Source: Chordicoccus furentiruminis | GTDB taxonomy: Bacteria > Bacillota > Clostridia > Lachnospirales > Lachnospiraceae | Direction: 5' to 3' | Assembly (NCBI RefSeq): GCF_019355395.1 | Contig: NZ_CP048829.1 | Location: forward strand, 1,887,501 to 1,951,500 | Length of the DNA: 64,000 nucleotides | Shown: piece after piece, positions 35,150 to 43,066 of the stretch | How positions within the stretch are numbered: position 1 is the stretch's first letter | How the letters are laid out: the number at the start of each line of letters is the position of its first letter | Made by a program: the position numbers and the translations under genes | Notes under the pieces: model-generated | Told to the model about the DNA's origin: nothing | The model's input: only the letters and a program-made list of their open reading frames with translations | Databases searched by the model: none

Positions 35150-36807
35150 GGCTGTACCAGTGTCAAGGTCATCCGGCCATTTATCCCTCCCGCCCAAAGG
35201 GCGTGAGCATAAAAGGCCTTCTTCCCCTGACACTGCTCCATCCAGGAGCGGCAGGGTAATCAAGGGGCGTAAGGACGCCCCGGCCCTTAAACCGGGCCAA
35301 AAACAGTTGCATAGAAAAAGGACCATCGTCTATAGTTGAGACTGTATTTCCTGGCAGAAGTGTACAAACTCAACAAGGCGGTGGCCCGTACATGAATTAT
35401 ACACATACTGAGTCCGATGGACAACTGGCATTCTCTGAAAACAGATATACTTTTTTAAGCATCCCCTCCCGGCTGGAAGGCTTTAATAATTCTGACACAA
35501 GCGTACACCGGGCAGCTTCCGGCCGCGAAGTGTTGTGCTTTAACGGCAAGCTCGATCTGGCGGATGCTGACCGCAGATGTCCAAAGTGTGGAAGCCGTAT
35601 GCACATCAACGGTCACCGGGATCTTACGCTCCGGCATCTTTGCTTTGGCGGAAGCCTCAGTGCGATCCATTTTGACCGCGTGCAGCTCATCTGCAAATGC
35701 GGACATTCCCATATGCAGTCTGTTCCGTTCAAAGCAGACGGCCATCAGATATCTGTGGAACTGTACCAGTATACCAGGGATCTGTTGGCACTTGGCACTT
35801 ACACGCTCAAGCAGGTAGCTGAGATCACCGGGCTCGGAAAGAACACGGTCAAAGCCTTAGACCTTAAGCGCCTGAAGGAGCTCTATACCATCGACGGCAC
35901 GAAACTGATCAGACCGGAGCAGCCGGCAAAAATGCTTGCCATTGATGAGTTCAAGCTCCACAACGGCCACCGCTATGCCACCCACATCATAGATCTTGAT
36001 ACCGGCCATATCCTCTGGATCTCCCATGGGAAGAAAAAGCAGGTGGTCTATGACTTCATCGACCATGTCGGCCTGGAATGGATGGACTCTGTCGAGGCCG
36101 TCGCCTGCGACATGAACTCCGATTTCCAGGAGGCTTTTGAGGAAAAATGCCCCTGGATACAGCCGGTGTTCGATTACTTCCACATCGTAAAGAACTTCAA
36201 CGACAAGGTGGTCAGTGAAGTCCGCAAGGACGAGCAGCGCCGCCTGTATGAGGAAGGCCTTATGGAGGAGGCAAGGGCTTTAAAAAAGACCCGTTACATC
36301 CTGATGTCAAGTCGATCAACGCTTCAGGCGAAAGATGCGCAAGCCAGGACAGGTGAGCCGATCAGCCGGTCCGGTTCCATCTTTCCCAAGGAAGAGTACG
36401 TCCGGAAAGAGGGTTATGAAGCAAGATATGACGAACTTCTCAGTCAGAACAAGCTTCTGTTCACGCTTGATCTGATTAAGGAGCGTCTGTCTCTTTCCTA
36501 CACCCGCACTGATGAAGCCCGTATGGCGGATGACATCACCTGGATCATGGATACCTGCAGTGCATCCGGAAACAGTCATCTTCAGTGGTTCGGAAGACTC
36601 CTTGGAAACCACTTTGAGGGCATCATAGCCCATGCAACTTATAAAATCTCCTCTGGCAAGATGGAGGGCATCAACAACAAGATCAAAGTCTTACGGCGAC
36701 AGGCCTACGGACTTCCGGATGACGATTATTTCTTCCTCAGGCTGTTTGACGCCAGCAGGAAGGGTTATATTCGCAACCCCTTATCCCATAAGATTTGTGA
36801 TTGAAGC
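35150..36807 (+). mobile_element. ISL3-family element, right end missing
   Basis: About 240 bases of leader with hairpins (for example CGGCCC...GGGCCA at 35281-35299) precede a full transposase gene. On the right, only three bases separate the transposase stop from DNA that is identical to the leader of the major pilin, so there is no room for a terminal inverted repeat. The right end was lost by deletion or recombination. The left limit is uncertain. Confidence 0.55.
35392..36804 (+). CDS. ISL3-family transposase
   Basis: This 470-residue transposase has an N-terminal zinc finger (CPKCGSRMHINGH, then CKCGH), a helix-turn-helix (TLKQVAEITGLGKNTVKAL) and the ISL3 DDE core. The core shows LAIDEFKLHNGHRYATHI for the first Asp, AVACDMNSDFQEAF for the second and MEGINNKIKVLRRQAYG for the final Glu. 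The frame is complete, but the element has lost its right end, so it probably cannot move by itself. It points toward the split pilin gene and its outward reading could drive it. Confidence 0.92.
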   Translation: MNYTHTESDGQLAFSENRYTFLSIPSRLEGFNNSDTSVHRAASGREVLCFNGKLDLADADRRCPKCGSRMHINGHRDLTLRHLCFGGSLSAIHFDRVQLICKCGHSHMQSVPFKADGHQISVELYQYTRDLLALGTYTLKQVAEITGLGKNTVKALDLKRLKELYTIDGTKLIRPEQPAKMLAIDEFKLHNGHRYATHIIDLDTGHILWISHGKKKQVVYDFIDHVGLEWMDSVEAVACDMNSDFQEAFEEKCPWIQPVFDYFHIVKNFNDKVVSEVRKDEQRRLYEEGLMEEARALKKTRYILMSSRSTLQAKDAQARTGEPISRSGSIFPKEEYVRKEGYEARYDELLSQNKLLFTLDLIKERLSLSYTRTDEARMADDITWIMDTCSASGNSHLQWFGRLLGNHFEGIIAHATYKISSGKMEGINNKIKVLRRQAYGLPDDDYFFLRLFDASRKGYIRNPLSHKICD

Positions 36808-36866
36808 AAAATAAAGAACAAGATGATAGCAAATAAAAAGAGAGGACAAAATATGAAATCTTTAAA
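36808..36866 (+). repeat. Second copy of the pilin leader and first four codons
   Basis: These 59 bases are identical to 6623-6681 before and at the start of the major pilin, including the AGAGAGG site and ATGAAATCTTTAAA. The upstream -10 box is not included. The last six bases, TTTAAA, are the target duplication of the IS1634-type insertion that follows. Confidence 0.95.
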
Positions 36867-38770
36867 TAGTACTTTCCCAACCAGTTAGACTATACGGGGT
36901 ACAGTCAGCGGTTATTGGTGAGTGCCGACCGGCAGAGCGTCAGCTCTGACCGGTGGCGGTGTCGTTTGATTTCGGTTTATTTTTGCTTCCCTTTGGCCGG
37001 CCGCGTTTGCGTTTGCCTTCCACAGGGATCGCTTCCTGCTCTTTTATAACAGATTTGTTTTTACTCCCCTTGGGGCGACCCGGCTTCTTCTTTGGCGGCT
37101 CTTCCGGTCTCGGAATAAGCCCCAGCTCCTGCAGGATCTCCTCATAAGACGGATTCAGCCTGATCAGCTGCCATGTTTCTCCATCTGAGCGTACCTTCTT
37201 GGCACGGGTCAGAACGGACATGATCTTCTTATAAGTCCGATCTTCCAGCAACTTAGCATTGTCAAATGCCTTGATCAGACGGAACGTCAGAAGCGTGGAC
37301 AGGAAGTCACAGAACTCGCTTCCTATAACGGAATAGTCATCCTGCACCCGGGTCTCATCGAACTCACAGGCGGATTTATAGAACCTCATGACGATCTCGA
37401 TCTCCCAGCGCTTTTCGTAGGCTTTATAAGCAGTCTCGGCAGGAAGATTCAGGTCGCATTCCAAAACGATCGTTCCGAAGGTCTTCTGCTTTTCCCGGAG
37501 CGCTTCAAGGCTGTAGGTCTTGCTCTTCTTTGCCCGGCGCAGCCAGTCCCGTTCTTCTTTGGATGCCTTATAGCTGTCACGGTAGGAGTAAAGCCATTTA
37601 TCCGTCCCGGTACACTTTTCCTTCCGAAAGGTGATCCCTTCATATCCAGGAAGGATGCCGGTAAAATCCTGCATGTGGTGCCGTTCAATAAGCTTCGAGT
37701 TGCGTTTGATCGGGTTCAGGTAATGAAGATCTTCGTTCGCCTCAAAGTGTTCATGCGCCGCCGACTCGGGAAATCCCTTGTCCCCGACGATGATCCCTTT
37801 CGTGATCCTGTTCTCCGGGATGAAGGCGCTGTAGGATGTGGCATCCAGCATGTTTCCGGGAAAGCACTTGGAACACACAGGCTCCATCGCCTCAAGGTCA
37901 AAAGCATACAGGACTGAGATGTCGCGGGTTCCTTTTGTCCTTGCTTTTCGCGAGAAGTCGGAGAGCGAGTTGACTCTTGACCCGTCGGATTTCAGTGTGC
38001 CGTCGATCAGGAGATGATGATCCATGGATACGGCGGAGGCACGGTTCTGCATGAAGCGGACGATCTTTGAGACCGACTTCCCCATATCATTCAGGAAAGA
38101 TGAGACCGTGTTCTTCGACAGTGCGATCCTGGGATAGAGCTCCGAGAGGAAACTGGTCTCATATGCCTCCTTCAGTTCGTAGTTCTTAACGCCCGGATCA
38201 CAGACCCGCAGGATGGAGATACAATACATCTTCATCACGTCCGTCTGGCTATAGACGGCAGACAGTTCCTTGCGGATATCAGAAAACAATCGGTCGCACA
38301 GGACGACGTTGGCCCAGTCCTTTAAGTCGACCGATGAGGCTGAGACACGGTCAGGCGCTTCCTTGTCAATAGGTACGTAGACACCATCGATGATGTGCCC
38401 GATGGTCGGGCCGTTGACCGGCAGATGGCGGCCGTTGTCATTCCTGCAGCCGATGCGTTGCCGGACAGCATACAGGGATTTGTCCTTGCCGTAAGCGATG
38501 ACGACCGTATTCTTCGGCCTTGGTACAGAGAGTATATCCTGTGGTATGGGCATATGAGCACCTCCATATATAGTCTAATTATACCACTTAATTAGACTAT
38601 ATTCAAGAAAAATCATGCTGAATATGTTGACATTTTTCAGGGTGCAAATGGGCCAAAACCGTGGAATCACAGGTATTTCGGCGGTTGATCCAACCGCTTG
38701 AGTTGTCAAAAGACTCATTCCGGTGAAAACTATAGGCTTTTATATAGTCTCACTGGTTGGGAAAGTTATA
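36867..38770 (-). mobile_element. IS1634-family (IS4-like) insertion within a pilin gene
   Basis: The 28-base ends at 36867-36894 and 38743-38770 are inverted repeats with the shared core ACTTTCCCAACCAGT and about 24 of 28 matches. TTTAAA is duplicated on both sides (36861-36866 and 38771-38776). The element sits after codon 4 of a pilin gene whose start at 36854 matches that of the major pilin. This is a textbook recent insertion. Confidence 0.92.
36940..38553 (-). CDS. IS1634-family transposase with two C-terminal AT-hooks
   Basis: This 537-residue DDE transposase of the IS4 superfamily has the first Asp in HHLLIDGTLKSDG, the second in IIVGDKGFPES and the Y-x-x-R-W-x-I-E box in YEKRWEIEIVMRFYK. 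The C-terminal tail has two copies of an AT-hook core (KKPGRPKGSKNK and KRGRPKGSKNK), which bind the minor groove of AT-rich DNA. The start ATG follows GGAGGTG at ideal spacing. The AT-hooks fit an insertion target such as TTTAAA in AT-rich pilin leaders; that link is inference. Confidence 0.92.
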   Translation of the reverse strand: MPIPQDILSVPRPKNTVVIAYGKDKSLYAVRQRIGCRNDNGRHLPVNGPTIGHIIDGVYVPIDKEAPDRVSASSVDLKDWANVVLCDRLFSDIRKELSAVYSQTDVMKMYCISILRVCDPGVKNYELKEAYETSFLSELYPRIALSKNTVSSFLNDMGKSVSKIVRFMQNRASAVSMDHHLLIDGTLKSDGSRVNSLSDFSRKARTKGTRDISVLYAFDLEAMEPVCSKCFPGNMLDATSYSAFIPENRITKGIIVGDKGFPESAAHEHFEANEDLHYLNPIKRNSKLIERHHMQDFTGILPGYEGITFRKEKCTGTDKWLYSYRDSYKASKEERDWLRRAKKSKTYSLEALREKQKTFGTIVLECDLNLPAETAYKAYEKRWEIEIVMRFYKSACEFDETRVQDDYSVIGSEFCDFLSTLLTFRLIKAFDNAKLLEDRTYKKIMSVLTRAKKVRSDGETWQLIRLNPSYEEILQELGLIPRPEEPPKKKPGRPKGSKNKSVIKEQEAIPVEGKRKRGRPKGSKNKPKSNDTATGQS

Positions 38771-40445
38771 TTTAAAGAAGATGATGGCCTTAGTCATTGC
38801 TATGGTAATGATGGTGGCGATGGCGAGTACTGCGATGGCAGCAGTAAACATTACGGTTAATCGTGACAGTACTTATGAAACTGGTGGTACGGAGGAAACC
38901 GGAAATCGTGCGTACACTTATAAACAGATTTTCCGTGCAACGGAAAGCGAGAATCATACATCCACAGGTGGCGGATATGATGCAGATGGCACCCCGGGTA
39001 ACGTAACAACCTCTCCAGAGGATGGCGTTAGCTACTACCTTCTTTCTACCGATACCACTCAGATTGGTCAGTTGGGAACGTGGACTGATGGAACTCCGGG
39101 TACTTGGACAAAAGCTTCTGGTAATAACTGGTTCAAGCTTACAAAATCTGCTGACGGAAGCAAATATATTGTAGAATGGGATAATGCCAATACTGATACT
39201 GACACAGCTCAGGCTGCTGCCCGTTGGTTAGACGCAAACTACACAGCTCTTGTATCTGAAAGCTTGACCGCAGCTGCTGATGGAAAATCCTGGACTGCTT
39301 CAGATCTTCCGGAAGGCTATTACCTGCTGAAGAGTGAGACCGGCGAGAACCTTATCGCTGCTACAGCTGATGTCACTGTAAACGAAAAGAACAGCTATCC
39401 TACAGTTGACAAAAAGCAGAAAGATTCGGCTGCTGCGGAAACCTACACTGACGATGCCATCAACGTAAAAGTTGGCGACACTGTTTACTATCAGGTGGAA
39501 GTCGCAGTTCCTGCTAATGCAAACGAAGATATCGTTGTGACTGATACCATGAGTGCAGGCCTGACCTTCGACACAACGACTGATCCGGAAGTCAAAGTAG
39601 GAACAACTGCACTTACCGCTGATGCTGGTGAGACAAAGAACGATTATGTCATCGGTACCAAGACAGCTCAGAGCTGGACTGTCACCATTCATCCGACGAC
39701 AGCCACTAAGGGACAGACCGTTGTTATTACATTCGCAGCGACTGTGAACAGCTCTGCTCTGACAACCATTGATCGTAAGAACGACGTTGAACTGACCTAT
39801 GGCAATTATCATCAGAAAGATACCGTAGAGCATGATATCGGTGCTGCTGCAATCATCAAGTATGACGGCGCAACTGCTGATCTGGATGCCTCTGCTAATA
39901 CGCTTTCTGCTAAAACCGGTAAGACCCTCAAATACCTTGAGGCAACCTTTACACTTACCGATGCTGACGGCAATGCAGTTAATGTTTCTCCCAAGACCTC
40001 TGGTGGTAAGGGTGTGTATTATGTCGATGCATCAAGCACATCCAACTCTGTTACCTCTGACAAGACCAACAACGGTGTAATCCTTATCTACGGCCTTGAT
40101 CCGGATGTGACTTATACTCTTACTGAGACAGCTACTGAGGATGGATACAATCTGTTAGACGGAACCACCTCTATCACACCTACTGTAGTAGTAAATGGCA
40201 CCGCAAACGCCACAAAGGTTACTGTTGCTGAAGCGACTGGAGTGTCTGCTGGTAACGATAGTGCAGAGGCAGCGAATACTATGCAGTTGTCTGCAAAACA
40301 GGTAACTAAGATTGAGAACAACCAGGGTTCCGTTCTGCCGAGCACTGGTGGTATCGGTACCACAATCTTCTACGTAATCGGTGCGATCCTTGTTCTTGGT
40401 GCTGGCATCCTGCTGGTGACTCGCAGAAGAATGAACGCAAACTAA
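38757..40445 (+). CDS. LPXTG major pilin with IS-derived N-terminus
   Basis: Apart from the first codons this is a full pilin: signal peptide core (MMALVIAMVMMVAMAS), pilin D1 region (YTYKQIFRATES), fimbrial isopeptide domain (VEVAVPANANEDIVVTDTM), Cna-B-like domain, LPSTGGIG, helix and RRRMNAN. Its original start (36854) is cut off by the IS1634-type element. The open frame now starts at a TTG within the right inverted repeat, giving MGKLYLKKMMA in place of MKSLKKMMA. No good ribosome binding site precedes the TTG. It is either silent or weakly expressed from the IS; it ends at its own terminator. Confidence 0.75.
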   Translation: MGKLYLKKMMALVIAMVMMVAMASTAMAAVNITVNRDSTYETGGTEETGNRAYTYKQIFRATESENHTSTGGGYDADGTPGNVTTSPEDGVSYYLLSTDTTQIGQLGTWTDGTPGTWTKASGNNWFKLTKSADGSKYIVEWDNANTDTDTAQAAARWLDANYTALVSESLTAAADGKSWTASDLPEGYYLLKSETGENLIAATADVTVNEKNSYPTVDKKQKDSAAAETYTDDAINVKVGDTVYYQVEVAVPANANEDIVVTDTMSAGLTFDTTTDPEVKVGTTALTADAGETKNDYVIGTKTAQSWTVTIHPTTATKGQTVVITFAATVNSSALTTIDRKNDVELTYGNYHQKDTVEHDIGAAAIIKYDGATADLDASANTLSAKTGKTLKYLEATFTLTDADGNAVNVSPKTSGGKGVYYVDASSTSNSVTSDKTNNGVILIYGLDPDVTYTLTETATEDGYNLLDGTTSITPTVVVNGTANATKVTVAEATGVSAGNDSAEAANTMQLSAKQVTKIENNQGSVLPSTGGIGTTIFYVIGAILVLGAGILLVTRRRMNAN

Positions 40446-40484
40446 ATAACCAAAACTATTTGCTCTGAGCAAACAAGTGAAATC

Positions 40485-40520
40485 GGCAGGTCGTTCTCCT
40501 ACAGGGCGGCCTGCCTTTTT
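40485..40520 (+). terminator. Terminator after the IS-interrupted pilin
   Basis: GGCAGGTCG pairs with CGGCCTGCC with one mismatch, followed by TTTTT. Its position copies that of the terminator after the pilin at 8.4 kb. Confidence 0.85.
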
Positions 40521-40537
40521 AATGAAGGTGATCGGGT

Positions 40538-40771
40538 ATGAAGAGAAATACATTTCACTGGGCTAAGGGGGTCGCAACTATTGTTGTCGTCTTCTTTGCC
40601 GCGCTCTCTATCATGACACTGTTTCTTGTTTGTTCTTCAAAAGTCCCTCGTAGTGCCATACAGACTAAAATGGAAGAGTCAGCTGAATTCATAAGCAGAA
40701 GTTCGCAGATAGAATATGCCTTACCAGGTGTGTTAGGAACCCTGCATTTTGCGGAGGGCGGCGGCCACTGA
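40538..40771 (+). pseudogene. Truncated paralogue of the pilin-linked membrane protein
   Basis: The first 65-70 residues (one transmembrane helix, then KVPRSAIQTKMEESAEFIS) align with residues 1-60 of the protein at 8546 (KIPKSAIRSRMIETAEYLS). It has a ribosome binding site GAAGGTG and starts just after a pilin terminator, as its paralogue does. After IEYALPGV the frame runs into the end of an IS21 element and stops. The remaining membrane helices and the glycosyltransferase partner are lost. Confidence 0.8.
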
Positions 40772-40811
40772 TGCGGAACCCAGCGGCCACCCGGCGGACC
40801 AGAACGGCCAC
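40762..40811. repeat. Repeated end of an IS21 element
   Basis: CGGCCAC occurs at 40762, 40784 and 40805, a spacing of 21-22 bases, in the stretch between the cut membrane protein gene and istB. Multiple short terminal repeats of about two helical turns are typical of IS21-family ends, where the transposase binds. Confidence 0.6.
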
Positions 40812-40822
40812 CCTCTATTGCC

Positions 40823-41563
40823 TTACTCTTTGTGCTTAATCATGATGGTGTAGTGTTTCGTAACGCGTTTGTTGATTGCGTCAGCTGATACAGCGTCGTT
40901 CATGATCATTGCCTGCCATTTATCCGGTTCTCTCTGGGAACAAACAATAGTGCTCCTTGACAACTCAAGCCGTTTCTCAAGCACCTCTAGAAGTACCTTG
41001 ACCTGACGCTCGTCGGTAACGGTGTTCAGAAGAAAATCGTCGATGATTAGCAGATGGAAGTTCAGTACTTTCCTGATCTTTCTCTCGTACTTCGGATAAT
41101 CGCTCTGTTTCAGATCCACAAGGGCGGTCAGGAACTCATCGCACCGATTGTAGCTTACGCGATATTTCTCGCAGGCTACTGTGCCAAGTGCTTTCGCCAG
41201 ATAAGTTTTCCCGCTGTCTGAAGCACCAAGAATACAGAGGTTCAAGCCGTCCTCGATAAATTTCAGCGAGGACAGCAGCTTAGGTGCACCTGCCGGTGTA
41301 TACTGCCGTGCGGTACTGTCAACGCATTTGCTGATATCGCACGGCGTGCCGATCAATCTGGCGTTTTTCAGTCTGTTGTTGAGTCTCTTGGTCGTTCTGT
41401 CCTGATATTCCGGTGCAAGGATCTCGGATACCAGGTCCAGCTTGTCCATGCCGAGATAGTTTGGTGAGCGGTAGATCTCATCCAGCTTCTTTGCCATAAA
41501 GGCCAGCCCGATATCTTGCATCTGTGCTTCAAGATCGAGGAGGGTGGTTTCACCGTTATTCAT
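40823..41563 (-). CDS. istB: IS21-family transposition helper ATPase
   Basis: This full-length 246-residue AAA+ ATPase has Walker A GASDSGKT, Walker B LLIIDDF and a sensor/arginine region ending in INKRVTKHYTIMI. It selects target DNA and activates IstA. The ATG follows GGAGG and overlaps the end of istA by 8 bases, the normal arrangement. It differs clearly from the IstB fragments at 19.8 and 42.6 kb, so at least two IS21 lineages have entered here. Confidence 0.9.
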   Translation of the reverse strand: MNNGETTLLDLEAQMQDIGLAFMAKKLDEIYRSPNYLGMDKLDLVSEILAPEYQDRTTKRLNNRLKNARLIGTPCDISKCVDSTARQYTPAGAPKLLSSLKFIEDGLNLCILGASDSGKTYLAKALGTVACEKYRVSYNRCDEFLTALVDLKQSDYPKYERKIRKVLNFHLLIIDDFLLNTVTDERQVKVLLEVLEKRLELSRSTIVCSQREPDKWQAMIMNDAVSADAINKRVTKHYTIMIKHKE

Positions 41564-42410
41564 CAGCGCTGCCTCCTTCCTGTTCCATCAGGTTCCGGCT
41601 TTTCGCCAGAAGACTGTCAATACTGGAAGCAGAGGCATCGCGGAGATATGCTCCTTGATTCTTCTCTTCGTTTACCTTGGCGGTATCGGCGGGAGACATG
41701 ACTTCGGCAGCGATACCGGGTATGGAATTCTTGATGAAAGTATAATTCGCCCTGCCTGTCGAGACTGCCTGTCTACAGCAAGCCTCAAGAACTTTCCGGC
41801 TGTATTTCTTAGCGAAGCCGAGAATGCCTATACATTGGCGATAGGACTGAACCTCATACTTCCGACTGGCGAGCACATGGTTGATCACATCCTCCGTATA
41901 TGGGCCAATTGCTGCGGCTTTCTGCTTGAAATACGGCCCGTTCCATTCCATTGTCCCCTTGTAGCCGGCGGGCAGATGATCCGGATTTGTCTGCCACTGG
42001 CCCTTATATTTCGCTCTCGGCCATTCACAGAGCTTTTCTCCGGAGCGTGCCGAGATAGTCACCAGGCTGGTCGTCGCAGCTATCAGGACAGGCTTATGCC
42101 CATACTGGTGCGGGACGCTATAATAAGCATTGTCAAAGCGGACATGGAAGTCGCTGGACACCTTAGCCTCTTTCCTCTCCGTGTACTGATACTGCACGGA
42201 GGGAAGGGGCATTAACGTCTGTTTCTCTTCCAGCCACCGGTCATACCTGCTGTAAGTTTTGCCTTTCAGCTCCTTTTCGTTGAGATCGTCCAGCTTCTCT
42301 CGGAGGATCGAATTAAAATCCTCTATGCTGAAGAAGATCATATCTTCGAGTTCGTGAAAGAATCCCTTCTCAAGAATGCCTACGGAGTTTTCCACAGAGC
42401 TTGAATATTC
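41556..42410 (-). pseudogene. istA: IS21-family transposase, N-terminal half missing
   Basis: From VENSVGILEKGFF onward the frame (about 285 residues) matches the C-terminal part of IstA, ending in the usual Glu/Arg-rich tail that contacts IstB. It lacks the N-terminal helix-turn-helix and most of the DDE core. Upstream of about 42410 the sequence no longer matches and comes from a structured insert. The open frame extends to 42530 but those residues are not transposase. The element cannot transpose alone. Confidence 0.8.
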
Positions 42411-42548
42411 CGGTGCGCCGGAGGCGCCTGTCCGGTAACCCGGGAAGCAAGAGTCCGGCAGAATGGGAAGCATAGGACCTCTCATGTGCGGCGGAGCCGC
42501 CAGCACAGTCACGAAGGACTGTGCCAGCAATGATCACCACCTTTGCGG
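42411..42548. other. Unidentified structured insert between two IS21 remnants
   Basis: About 138 bases carry several hairpins: GCACAGTC...GACTGTGC at 42493-42525, GGCGG-AGCCGCC beside it, and CCGGTAACCCGGG. It matches neither IS21 lineage and encodes no recognisable protein. It could be an end of a small element or a group II intron scrap; I cannot identify it. Confidence 0.4.
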
Positions 42549-42770
42549 TTACTGAGCAAGCTTGGGATCCAGGCCGTAGACTTCCCTCATGGAGATGTCT
42601 TTGTCCGGATTGATACTTTCGATCACGATCTTATAAGAGTCATATGATATCCGATCCATGATAGCATCGGACAGAGGGCTGTCCTTGCCTCCAAGTTTGT
42701 TGTACCAGCCTTCCTCTCTGAACTGGGAGCAGAAGATGGTGGATGAGTTCCAGAAGATTCGGGGCGTCAT
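42549..42770 (-). pseudogene. C-terminal fragment of a different IstB
   Basis: The frame contains STIFCSQFREEGWYNKLGG, then LSDAIMDRISYDSYKI and a final DISMREVYG, which is the conserved C-terminal third of an IS21 IstB. It differs from the complete IstB 1 kb away (which reads STIVCSQREPDKW). The N-terminal two thirds are absent; it is joined directly to an IstA fragment. Confidence 0.75.
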
Positions 42771-42781
42771 CCTCGGAAAGC

Positions 42782-43066
42782 TTAGCTTAGAGGACGGAGC
42801 CCGTCCACAGTCCCGACAGCATTGTATTTCTGCCAGAGATGTTTAAGGGTCTCTCCTTTGCGAGCCAGCGCCTTGTATACAGTCTCCTTATCGAAATCCC
42901 GGTAAAGTTCATCAGCAGACGGGCCGGATTTCTTGTACAGGAGCTTTTCAATGTACTCATTGGTAATCTCGTCTGCAAGAGGGAAGGAAAGATCGGCGTA
43001 GTCTCTGAACCGTCTCAGAAACTCGTTTACGGAAGTCTTTCCACATCCCGTTGATGCCGCGATATC
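42782..43066 (-). pseudogene. N-terminal fragment of a second IstA
   Basis: On the minus strand the sequence reads DIAASTGCGKTSVNEF, then KETVYKALARKGETLKHLWQ and NAVGTVDGLRPLS before a stop at 42782. This is the helix-turn-helix region of an IS21 IstA. Its first residues are missing, cut at the junction with the adhesin gene at about 43066, and its core was deleted when it was joined to the istB fragment. Confidence 0.75.

Noticed and set aside
34648-35312. Thirteen-base repeat AAAAACAGTTGCA at 34648 and about 35299
   Set aside because: Single short match with no further similarity on either side; it may mark an old duplication or element edge but gives no usable boundary.
38629-38750. TTGACA and TATATA boxes near the right end of the IS1634-type element as a promoter for the split pilin
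   Set aside because: The only pairs with 16-18 base spacing have one poor hexamer; I could not support an outward promoter from the sequence alone.
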